A DNA stretch of 64,000 bases from Cyanophora paradoxa (lineage: Eukaryota; Glaucocystophyceae; Cyanophorales; Cyanophoraceae), in assembly GCA_004431415.1 (NCBI GenBank), contig QPMI01000408.1, positions 434,001 to 498,000 on the forward strand, given 5' to 3'. The notes under the pieces are model-generated. The model ran no database searches. It had not been told where the DNA came from and saw only the letters and a list, made by a program, of their open reading frames with translations. Of the stretch, positions 1 to 10,400 are shown in pieces. Every line of letters starts with the position of its first letter. The stretch's first letter is position 1. Made by a program: the position numbers and the translations under genes.

Positions 1-2
1 CC

Positions 3-2489
3 GCAGATGCCAAGATCGCCAAATATCTCGGGTTCCCTCTGGAGCTAGTGCATGACCGGTTTTGGAATAAAAAGACTGCTGCTCTCGTTCTGCGCGCACA
101 GTCAGTTAACCGGAATCGGATGCCTCTACGCTCTGGTGTTTTACTTGCGTGGGCTGCTATTGTGGGATCACTACATTATCCGCTGTATATTTTAGAACCG
201 GGAGGTGATCGTTATAAAGCTTGGAGTAATTTAATCCGCAACTTTTCGGGTGTACGCGGCTCCGTATCTACATATGTTACGGCGCTTCCGTTTAAAGACG
301 GTGGATTAAATTGCCCAGATATTGTTACGTTTTCGCTGGCTTTAAAATCTAAATGGCTTGCCTTCCTTAACGACCCGGCCTGTTCAGCTCCTTGGAAGGA
401 ATATATTCAATACCAAATAGACCGTCAGTTGGCTCCATTCTCTTATGCTAATGTCATTTTGGGGCTTGATGTGTCTGCCATCTTGCCAAGATTGCATTTG
501 CCACCGCTTTGGCAGATGCTGTTTGAGGCGTGGCGAGATCGTCAAGCCGTTGCATCTCCTACAACCGTGCATCAAATTTTGACCCAGCCTATTTTTCTTA
601 ATCCTTTATATGTTCTTCCTAGTGACATTGCAGCACAGACACATACTGAGTTTGCGAGAGCCGGTGTACAGCGCGTCGCTGACATTTGGGATGTACAGTT
701 GCACCGATTTCGTGCTCCCCCTGCAATGCTAGTTGATTATACTGCTGCCTTTGATCAAATTTGTCGTGCCCTGCCATCCAGTTGGCTTACAACGCTTACT
801 GCTAATGCCGTACCGGAACGTTTCTTATGGTATAAATCGAAAGATGATAAATATGTGTATCTGAGGGGTCCCTCGGGCTTTTTTGTGGCCTTCCCTCTTT
901 TTGAAGGTGAGATTGTCCCACGGGTGTTGGATTTCGTCCCGTGGCCCCGTGGCCGCCCTCCAGATCCGCTCTTGTACCCTGGCGTACCAGCTGGCCTCTT
1001 GCCGCTTCATGTGCTCTCCTCCCAGTATTTTATTTCTTTGCGCAGAGGTTCGCGTCCAATTCTGGTTTCGCTTGGCACGGGTTCGACAGCTACGCTTTCC
1101 TACAGCAATTTTGCTTTCACATTCGATAAGATGCTCACGCTTCAGGGCTTTTCTGTTCGGCGCTTTTACCAGCTCGAGGTACAGCGACTGTGGCGGGTGC
1201 GGAGTAGGGCTAAGATGCCTTCAGAACACTGGGGTCTGGATCTCCCTCTTAATCGCGTGTCTCAGCTCGTCGCCCTTCGTGCCTTTCCTATGCTGTGGCT
1301 CGATGTCCTCTTCCGTCTCCGATATAAGGCTTTCCCATCTTTACAACGGCCGCCGGTCGCGGCTATTTTTTGCCGCGCTTGTAATGATGGGCAGCATCGT
1401 TCAGTGCGGCACGTTTTCTTTGATTGCCCTGTGGTGCAGGGTTTTTGGCGGGCCATGCATGCTGAGCTCACATCCTTAGCAGAGGCTTTGCCCGAGGACG
1501 TGCAGCCCTCTTTACCATTGCCTCCTATTACGTTCTCCGCTATTCTAGATCCACAAGTTCCCGGTGTTGCGGGGACATTGATCACATCTTCTGTGGATGC
1601 CGATTTCTGTGTTCGGTATCTCGGTTATATTTTGGCGGGCATTTACGCAATTTTTCAGCTGTCCCGTGCATATCTCTCACCCGATAATTTACTTGCTGAG
1701 CGGGTACCAGTGTACTCCGTTAATGCTCTGCTAAACCTGTGGAAACGTTTTCTGGATATTCTCGAGATTACGTTGCCTCCTGCTGTCGAGCGCATTGAGC
1801 TTCTTCGTTTACGGCATTTAGGGGAGGGCTCTGATTACGATGGTTCAAACCCTGAGTCACGTGACCGCCCTAGCCCCCCTCAATCTATTTTTGATGCGAG
1901 CTTCTTTTCTGTGCGCGGAGCTATCCCTCTACAGCGCTCGGGCCCCCCAGCAGTCGCGGTCCCGGGCCCCCCTACAGTCGCTACCCCTAGGCCTGCTACT
2001 ACAGTTAATGGCGTCGGCGTGAATCCTCAAGTTCAGCACATTGCGAGGCCATCTGCTAGCGCTGATACAGCTTCGGTCCCGGCTCCCTCGAGTTCTCGTT
2101 TGAGCTCGTCTGCCGATGCTAGCGCTAGCGCCGCTTCTGCCTCCACATTAATATGCCCTATTTGTGGGAAGAACTTTCAGTCTTCTGCTGATCGTGACCG
2201 TCATGTTCGGGCTGATAAACATCCTGCTAACGCCCGTGGCGTTCGCCGACCTCGAACCCCTCTAGTTCAGAGAATCCTCCAGATCCTGTGCCTCCTGCCC
2301 AGCGCCCCCGCCTCCAGTCTCCGGATCCGGCACCCCCAGTGCTTGCTCCAGCTCCTGCAGCTGCGGCTACATATGCCGAGCCCCGTCAGCCTGTTCCGAC
2401 TTTGCGACGGATTCGCTCCCCTGCACCCTCACCGTCGCCACCTGCTCAGCGGCTCCGTACTTCCCTGCCCCCCCCTAGTCCTTCTCTGA
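3..2489 (+). pseudogene. Retroelement polyprotein, post-RT region with zf-RVT and C2H2 fingers
   Basis: This is one open frame from the window edge. Numbered from codon 48-50, residues about 441-462 contain FCRACNDG followed by RHVFFDCPVVQGFWR, the C-x2-C...H-x4-C pattern of the zinc-binding domain found after many LINE reverse transcriptases. Residues about 700-725 contain LICPICGKNF followed by DRHVRADKH, a C2H2 finger. Past about base 2258 the frame is wrong: compared with the minus-strand copy, one C is missing from the run near 2255-2265, so the last 75 or so residues are out-of-frame and the true continuation is in another frame. The protein would bind element RNA or target DNA; that role is inferred from the family. 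Confidence 0.75.
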
Positions 2490-3544
2490 TACCTTCCGTT
2501 TCACGAATCCGCCGCCCCCGGTCTCCGTCGAATTCAACCTTGCCTCCCGATGCCGATCCGTCCCCTGTCCATGTGTCTCGGCGCCTGCGGCTTTCCTCTC
2601 CTGTACCTTCGGCTTCCGGGGGATCCCCTCTGGCTGTCCCGCCAGATCCACCTCGCCCGCCGGTTCCTGCATGGCCCCCTTTGATTCATGATAGTCTTGT
2701 ATCAATCTTCGCTTCACCTCAACTTAGTTTACCCTCAGTTGTTTTGCCGTCACCTCCATCAGATGCTTCATCGATGTTAGTTAGGAGCACTGGCCCCCTC
2801 CACCTTCCAGTTCCTCGTGTATTCCATGCCTTCCCTGTACCTTTGATTCCGTTCCCTTTGTCGTTAGCTCTGCCTCTTCCTCCTCCATCTCTCACTGTTA
2901 GCCCTCAGGCAGTTCCGCCTCTTTATCTTCAGCGACCGTCAGACCGTATAGTTTTTGGCAGCGAGTATTTTGTGTATGGTGACGTTCCTCGTGTGTACCC
3001 TTCTCTCTCTTCTACTTCGCTATATTTGCCTCTCCCGCCTGGTTCAGCCCCATCGTCTGCCTTCCCTGTCACTACTGGCTTGCGTTTCGCCCCTCCTCTT
3101 ATACTGCCGATTCCGAGTCTGCACCCGAGCTCTGCCCCTTTCCTCGTGTCGTCCCCAGTTCCTCAGATTAGTCTTCAGCCGTCCATTGTTTTACCAACTC
3201 TACAATCTCGATTCCGTTTAGACACTCCGCCAGCTTCGACTTTCCCCTCTAGTGGTGTCCTACGTTTCGCCTCTCCTACTGTTCTACCGCCTTTGCCTCC
3301 TGCGACTACGTCTTCTAGTTCTGCTGTTAGCTCTGTCTTGTCGTCTTCGTCTAGATCTTCGTCTTCGACTGTAGTTCCTCGTGCTCGTTCTCCTTATTTG
3401 CTGCGTCCCCGTGCTCCTCGTCGTTCTAGTGTGACTAGTACTTCTGCATCGACGCCCTTGAGCTCTTCTACTCCTTCTCCTCGTGCTCGTTCTCCTTATC
3501 TTTTGCGTTCTTCTGATCGTGTCCTTTCTCGTGATCCCTCTTGA
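2255..3544 (+). pseudogene. Retroelement polyprotein, Ser/Pro-rich C-terminus (shifted frame)
   Basis: This continues the polyprotein after the one-base frameshift. It is rich in Pro, Ser, Leu and Arg, with repeats of RARSPYLLR near its end, and stops at 3542-3544. The minus-strand copy encodes the same sequence, and its own frameshifts lie at other places. No catalytic domain is visible here. The region could be an RNA-binding or unstructured tail of the element protein. Confidence 0.7.
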
Positions 3545-3625
3545 TTCTGTATATACGTTATTAATAAGACGTTATTAATAACGTTATTAGTAACATTATA
3601 ATAATATATTATTAACATTATATAA

Positions 3626-5467
3626 TTTTTTTTTTGAGAGACTACGGTGGGGCGAACCCCCCGTAGGTAGTGATATTAAAGACAACAAAGCAATCACAAA
3701 TCAAAGATACAGTAAACTAGCACAAAATATATACAGAATCAAGAGGGATCACGAGAAGGGACACGATCAGAAGAACGCAAAAGATAAGGAGAACGAGCAC
3801 GAGGAGAAGGAGTAGAAGAGCTCAAGGGCGTCGATGCAGAAGTACTAGTCACACTAGAACGACGAGGAGCACGGGGACGCAGCAAATAAGGAGAACGAGC
3901 ACGAGGAACTACAGTCGAAGACGAAGATCTAGACGAAGACGACAAGACAGAGCTAACAGCAGAACTAGAAGACGTAGTCGCAGGAGGCAAAGGCGGTAGA
4001 ACAGTAGGAGAGGCGAAACGTAGGACACCACTAGAGGGGAAAGTCGAAGCTGGCGGAGTGTCTAAACGGAATCGAGATTGTAGAGTTGGTAAAACAATGG
4101 ACGGCTGAAGACTAATCTGAGGAACTGGGGACGACACGAGGAAAGGGGCAGAGCTCGGGTGCAGACTCGGAATCGGCAGTATAAGAGGAGGGGCGAAACG
4201 CAAGCCAGTAGTGACAGGGAAGGCAGACGATGGGGCTGAACCAGGCGGGAGAGGCAAATATAGCGAAGTAGAAGAGAGAGAAGGGTACACACGAGGAACG
4301 TCACCATACACAAAATACTCGCTGCCAAAAACTATACGGTCTGACGGTCGCTGAAGATAAAGAGGCGGAACTGCCTGAGGGCTAACAGTGAGAGATGGAG
4401 GAGGAAGAGGCAGAGCTAACGACAAAGGGAACGGAATCAAAGGTACAGGGAAGGCATGGAATACACGAGGAACTGGAAGGTGGAGGGGCCAGTGCTCCTA
4501 ACTAACATCGATGAAGCATCTGATGGAGGTGACGGCAAAACAACTGAGGGTAAACTAAGTTGAGGTGAAGCGAAGATTGATACAAGACTATCATGAATCA
4601 AAGGGGCCATGCAGGAACCGGCGGGCGAGGTGGATCTGGCGGGACAGCCAGAGGGATCCCCCGGAAGCCGAAGGTACAGGAGAGGAAAGCCGCAGGCGCC
4701 GAGACACATGGACAGGGGACGGATCGGCATCGGGAGGCAAGGTTGAATTCGACGGAGACCGGGGGCGGCGGATTCGTGAAACGGAAGGTATCAGAGAAGG
4801 ACTAGGGGGGGGCAGGGAAGTACGGAGCCGCTGAGCAGGTGGCGACGGTGAGGGTGCAGGGGAGCGAATCCGTCGCAAAGTCGGAACAGGCTGACGGGGC
4901 TCGGCATATGTAGCCGCAGCTGCAGGAGCTGGAGCAAGCACTGGGGGTGCCGGATCCGGAGTCTGGAGGCGGGGGCGCTGGGCAGGAGGCACAGGATCTG
5001 GAGGATTCTCTGAACTAGAGGGGGTTCGAGGTCGGCGAACGCCACGGGCGTTAGCAGGATGTTTATCAGCCCGAACATGACGGTCACGATCAGCAGAAGA
5101 CTGAAAGTTCTTCCCACAAATAGGGCATATTAATGTGGAGGCAGAAGCGGCGCTAGCGCTAGCATCGGCAGACGAGCTCAAACGAGAACTCGAGGGAGCC
5201 GGGACCGAAGCTGTATCAGCGCTAGCAGATGGCCTCGCAATGTGCTGAACTTGAGGATTCACGCCGACGCCATTAACTGTAGCAGCAGGCCTAGGGGTAG
5301 CGACTGCAGGGGGGCCCGGGACCGCGACTGCTGGGGGGCCCGAGCGCTGTAGAGGGATAGCTCCGCGCACAGAAAAGAAGCTCGCATCAAAAATAGATTG
5401 AGGGGGGCTAGGGCGGTCACGTGACTCAGGGTTTGAACCATCGTAATCAGAGCCCTCCCCTAAATGC
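3626..5467 (-). mobile_element. 5'-truncated copy of the same retroelement, inverted
   Basis: Bases 5467 down to about 3728 are the near-identical reverse complement of 1813-3556. The copy begins abruptly inside the ORF (shared sequence starts at GGCATTTAGGGG), the usual 5' truncation of target-primed insertion. Its coding end is followed by a 3' untranslated segment (about 3728-3640), a hairpin at 3642-3666, then GAGAG and a run of ten T (3626-3635), which is the A-tail read from the other strand. Compared with the plus copy it has lost single C bases in runs near 4478, 4603 and 4660, so its ORF is broken into pieces (5370-4591, 4730-4437, 4440-3739). Confidence 0.85.
3642..3666 (-). repeat. 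Retroelement 3'-end hairpin, copy 1
   Basis: The arms CTACGG and CCGTAG enclose a GGGG/CCCC stem extension around a CGAA loop. The hairpin sits just inside the T-run that marks the 3' tail of the minus-strand element. The same hairpin recurs at 19204 and 39839. A conserved 3' stem-loop is a common recognition signal for LINE reverse transcriptases; that role is inferred. Confidence 0.75.
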
Positions 5468-7460
5468 CATTTTCCAGGTTATTAGTAATTCCATCACTGG
5501 CTCCAAGGCCCTGAGGCTGAGGGCAGGCTGAGGGCCTGAGGCCCGCGCCATCATTTAACGTTTAACCGCAGGTGCAATTGGCGCGGAGGCCCGGAGGGCC
5601 GGAGGCCGTGACACACTCAATTGAGATTCAAAGATTCAGAGTTCGAACTGATTCGAGTGACCCGTTGTGGGAACTTGTCGGGAGTCGGGACTCGCCGAGT
5701 CGGAAGTTGTGGCTCGAAGCCTCCGATCGCGAGGCTCGCGAACCGACATTTACATGACAGCGAGTCGATCGCGAGCGCTGCGCATGCTGTCGGTACTACC
5801 TGGTAGTACTGCATACGTAAACGTAGGAATCTTCGACAGCGTCTTTATCAACTTGCCAAGTTGCAATTGGCAACTTGCAAGTTATTTCGTCTGTATTCGT
5901 CAGACCTGCACTGTGACGAATATTTGCATGATTCTCTTGAACGGAAATTTTGCATGGAGAGGGGTACTAACGGCTGACCCGTCCATTGCGGAGTCGCGGG
6001 GCTGACGAAAATTTGATGCTGTCGAACCATATTTTCGTCACGATTTTCGGGTTTTGTCGAAATTAAGTCTCGATGAAAATTTCTACGTTTACAGTACGCG
6101 TACCCCTTATCAAGCTCCCTCCTGCACGCGCGCATGCAGTGCGCCGCGCAGTGCGCGCACTAGTGAGTCTAGTGACACGTGCACGGTGACGTCGACTCTG
6201 CAGAGTCTGCACTGACTCAGTGAGTCTGCGCATGCAGGCGCTGCATGCAGGCTCTCTGCCGCAGTGCCAGCTGCAGGCTGCCACTGCCTGCCAGCCTATA
6301 GCTAGGGCCTGTGCCAGGCTGCGCATGCAGCTGAGAGCCGCTGAGCGTTGCCGCAGCCTGGCAGTGCATGCGCTATATATGCGCATGCGTACTGCGGTAT
6401 GCGGCGCCATGCGCGCGCGCATGCGCCGCGGCGCCGCTGCCGCAGTGCGCATGCCACAGCCGCTAGCGCTGAGCCTGCCAGCTGCAGGCTGTGCCAGGCT
6501 CTGCCAGCGCTAGCGCACGCGTACGTCGGCCCCATATGCATCGATATCTTCGAATTCGCGCCGCGGCGATCACGATCCAGGGAATCGGCAGGGATCCGGA
6601 CCAGAGTCGCGCGCTGGTCCGACGGTACCGGTCATGATCAAGATCGATATCTCAGCGAAGCAGGTAGCCTAGTCTAATCTGCTGACGGTGCGCGGCCGCG
6701 GCCGGTCATGCCTGCAATTGCAACTGGCAAGTACTCTAGAGCGCCACAGCTGAGTGCGCAGTGCCGTGCAGGCTCAATTGCAAGCTTAAGCGGCCGCGGG
6801 TTGTAGCCGGCGCGCGCGCCTGTAGGCTTCATCATGAGAGGCGCGCGCGGGGACGCGCCGTGGCGCGCGTCTTAAGCTTCATGCACCAAAGGCCCACCGC
6901 GGCGGCCCTGGATGTCCTGCGACGAATGGAGGGCGGCCGCGGGCTTCCAGCGGCTGGCGATGACCCCTTGCCGCTGCGCGCGCGCCGCTCCTCGGGCGGG
7001 AGCGCCGACTCCTCGGCAGACTCGGCACGGGGCCCCACCCAGCGCGCCAGCATCTTCTCCAGGCAGTCCATCGAGCAGAGCTTCTTCGGTGATCGCCCGC
7101 CTCGCCGCGCGCGCGCGCCGCGCCCGCGGCCGGCCGCGCCATCGATCTCTATGTGCTTATAATATGGTCGTTCCGGATCCTCCGCAGCGGTTCTCTTCGG
7201 TGCGAATGTGCCCCGGCTCCTTGGCCTTGGATTGCTGAGGCACTCGGCGCTCGCCGAGTCGCTGAGAGGCTGGCTTCTCGCCGCAGTCATGCGGAGCAAA
7301 GGCGGGAGCGGGGGCAGGGCCAAGCTCCTGCTGGAGCTCACAATCGTCCTGCTCGGTCCGCCAAATTTGCGACCGCCAATATTAATTATAATCGATATCC
7401 GGCTCGGCGCGGGGACAGCGTTGCTCTGTTTGAATATTTATTTATATCCTAACTGACCAT
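5468..7460. other. Gene-poor, palindrome-dense region
   Basis: No convincing gene was found. An imperfect inverted repeat built of AACTTGC/GCAAGTT words lies at 5850-5883. From about 6131 to 6830 the sequence is crowded with six-base palindromes (GCATGC, CTGCAG, CATATG, ATCGAT, GATATC, GAATTC, CCGCGG, GGATCC, GGTACC, GCGGCCGC). It contains a TCATGATCA at 6632-6640. From 6832 to 7341 both strands have open frames; the minus frame includes KKLCSMDCLEKMLARWVG and the plus frame includes RASIFSRQSIEQSFFGD. Either could be an exon, and neither is supported by a recognised domain. Confidence 0.5.
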
Positions 7461-10400
7461 ATGCACGGCCTTCCTTCGATTCTGCACAGACTGGATCCAG
7501 GCGAGCGGGGACGCCGGCGCGCGCCGCCGCTCCCGCGCGCGCGCCCTCACGTGCACGGCCCGTGTCGCAGATTCTCGCCTTCGTGTCGGACGGCGCCCGC
7601 TTCGGCTGGCACCCGATCCCCTGGCTCGGCGACTCGCTGCGGGTCCGCCGCCCCCCCCAGGCCCGAGCCGTCGGCCCGGCCCGCCCCTGAATTCTCGCAT
7701 GCGCAGCCTCTCTTCGAGGTCGTGCCGGGGCGCTTCGTGGCGATCCGGGGCTACAGCACCTACCTCGCCTTCTTCGCCGTGGTCGTCGCCGCGATAGGCG
7801 CCGCGCTCGCCAACTCCCTCTGGGTCCTCCACGCCTTCCAGATCAACGAGGTGGCGGCGGCCCGCTGGACGGCCGCGCGCGCCTGCATCGGCCTCCGTCT
7901 CATGCGCGCGGTCGCTCCCCCGCGCAGTTCAAAGCGCTTTGGCCCGTGAAGACCCTCAAGCTCGTCGTCTCCGTCTTCTTCAAATGTGCGCCCCGCAGCT
8001 GCCAGCTGCAGCCGTCGGCCCCCGCGCCTTTGACGGGCCGCCTGACGCGCACGCCCCGCGGGCAGCCTTCTACCTGTCCTCCCTCAACATCCTCCTCATG
8101 TCCCTCGACTGGTGCCCGCCCCCTTCCGGCCGCGGCCGCCTCTACCGCCCCCCCTGATCATGAGCGGCCCCAGCTCCTACTTCGACTCGAGCTCCGCGCC
8201 TCGCTTCCACCTGACCCGCTTCCCCGACGTGGCCTGCTGGGTCCGCCCGCGCCGCCCGCCGCGCCGCGCCGGCCGTGCGGGCCCTGAGCCTCCGCAGGGC
8301 TTCCCGAACGCCCTCGTAGCGGTCGTCTCCATCGCGGGCGCCCTCTGCGTCCTCGGCTTCGCCCTCTCCGTGCGCCCCGGCCCGCCGCGCCGCCCCCGCG
8401 ATTGCGGGCCGTCCCCTCGTGGCGACCGTCGGAGGGCGTTCGAATTTCGGAAATTCGCGCAGCTGGCGATCATCGACCTGGACCCGAACCCGTACACGAA
8501 GGACGCGCTCAGCACCGCCACGGCGCACGCCACCTTCTACGGTCCGCCCCCGCGCCCGCCCGCTCGGGATCGATCGATATCGCACTAGAACTGATCGCGG
8601 GCGTCGCCGGCGTCAGGCTCGGCGTGCCGGGCGCTGCTGGCGGTCCTCGTGCTCGTCTTCCGCAGCGTGCCGGCGCTGGTGGCCCTCTCCGTCTTCGCCG
8701 TCTCCGGCTACCTTTTCCTCTCCATCGCCTTCTACCTCCCCTAGTCCGTCCTTCGATCCCGACGCTTTGTTTCCATTAATATTGTCCCTCGCCCTCTGAC
8801 GGCCCCGCAGCTACGCCTCCTTCATGAACGAGCTGCGGGCCGCCCTGTACGCGACCTGCGCCTGGGCGGCCGTCTGCGCCTTTGCCGTCTCCGTCGCCCC
8901 CTCGGGCTCCAGCGTGGGCGTCACGGTCGCCCTTTTCGCGGGCGGGGCCGTCGCGGCCGTCGCGGGCTGGCGCGCCACCGCCTTCCGCCTAGGCCGCCTC
9001 TCGAACCCGGCCCGCATCGCCTACAACCCTTCCATGGGCTACACCGTCCGGGGCCGCTACCGCCGTCCGCACGAGGTGGAGGTGGCGGCGCGCTTCGTGC
9101 GCGGCTTTGCGTCGCGCGCGTGGGGCGAGGACACGAGCAAGCAGCAGGAGGACGCCATGGCCCTCGAGAAGGCCATCATGCAGGTCCACGCCCGCCCTTG
9201 AGCTTTATTTTCTTTTGCAACGGCGGGCCGCTCACAATCACGTGCGCTTTCCTGCGCCGCTGCAGGCGGACGCGGTGTACCAGCACGGCCTGCGCTGCTT
9301 CGCCAAGTCGGCCAGCGTCTACCTCGCGTACGCGAACTTCCTCCGCACCTACTCCAACAACGCCCAGGTCAGCGTGGCAGAGTCGCGGGATTCTGGCAGA
9401 CTTTGACGGGCCGCGATCGGCGGGGCAGGTAGAGAGCACGTACGTCGACGCGGCGCGGCACCTGCCGCTGGACTTCTCGATGCGCTTCGCGGTCTTCCGG
9501 AAGGACCGGGAGCGGGAGTCGAGCGCGACGACGGGGGCTGACGGCGCGATGGACCTCGTCTCGTTCGTCGAGTTCCAGAACCGCTTCCGCCTCGCAAAGG
9601 AGGGCCACTCGCGGGCGCTGCGCACGACGCGCCTCTTCTGGCGCAGCCTCCTCGAGGACGACGACGCCACCGCCCTCCTCAAGGTCCCCGCCCCCCGCTC
9701 GTCCCCCGCCGACGCTTCAATTTCCGCCTCAATTTCCGCGCAGATATCGGAGGCGATGCGGCTCGTGGACGCGTACGAGACGCAGGCCGAGAAGAACTAC
9801 CTGGTGCCTCCCCTCTCGCCGCTTGGCGCCGCTTGTGATCATGATGAGGTCCGTTAATTATAACGCGACGGCGGCAGGCGCTCATCGAGAAGCACCCGAC
9901 CTCGACGCGCCTGCTTCGCGCCTACGGCTCTTTCGTCGAGACCGGTGCAATCGTCTCTTCCGCCACACGGCCGCGCTGCCAGCTTCTACGACCTCTAGAC
10001 CTGACCTCTTCTGCAGTCAAGAACGACGTGCACGGGGCGGACGAGTACTTCCAGCGAGCGGACGCTCTGGAGGAGGAGCAGTCCAGGAAGACGGCGTGCG
10101 TCCTTGATCATATATATGCATGAGCGTGTTGCAGCGCTCTTCTCTTTGCGCTTCGCTTTAATGGGGTCGATATCGATCGCCGCGAACGCGAGCAGGGCGG
10201 TGGCGCGGCAGGGGTACGAGAACTCGACGGACGCCGTCGTGGTGATGAACGCCGAAGAGATCATCACATCCGTGAACGCAGTCGCGTGCAAGATGTGCGT
10301 GGCTCTCTTTCTGTGGAACATTTTTGTCTATACATTCAACAGGGGTGATTGTGCCCTGACAGGTTTGGCTATCGCAAAGCGGAGATGGTCGGCAAAAAGG

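Larger units (their letters stand above)
1..3625 (+). mobile_element. Non-LTR (LINE-like) retroelement, 3' part, broken
   Basis: The window opens inside the element. The reading frame is open from base 3, so the reverse transcriptase core should lie upstream. What is visible is the region after the RT: a KYLGF.LE motif typical of the RT/thumb end (about base 25), a long Trp/Leu-rich linker, a zf-RVT-like cysteine/histidine cluster, a C2H2 finger and a Ser/Pro-rich tail. The coding part ends at 3544 and is followed by an AT-rich, GTTATTAATA-type simple repeat up to about 3625. A second, 5'-truncated copy lies head-on in the opposite orientation from 3626. GC content is clearly lower than in the surrounding genes, as expected for a mobile element. 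Confidence 0.8.

Noticed and set aside
6500-6720. Cloning-vector polylinker contamination
   Set aside because: The restriction-like palindromes extend over hundreds of bases, recur at two other islands and in introns, and no vector gene or backbone is present.
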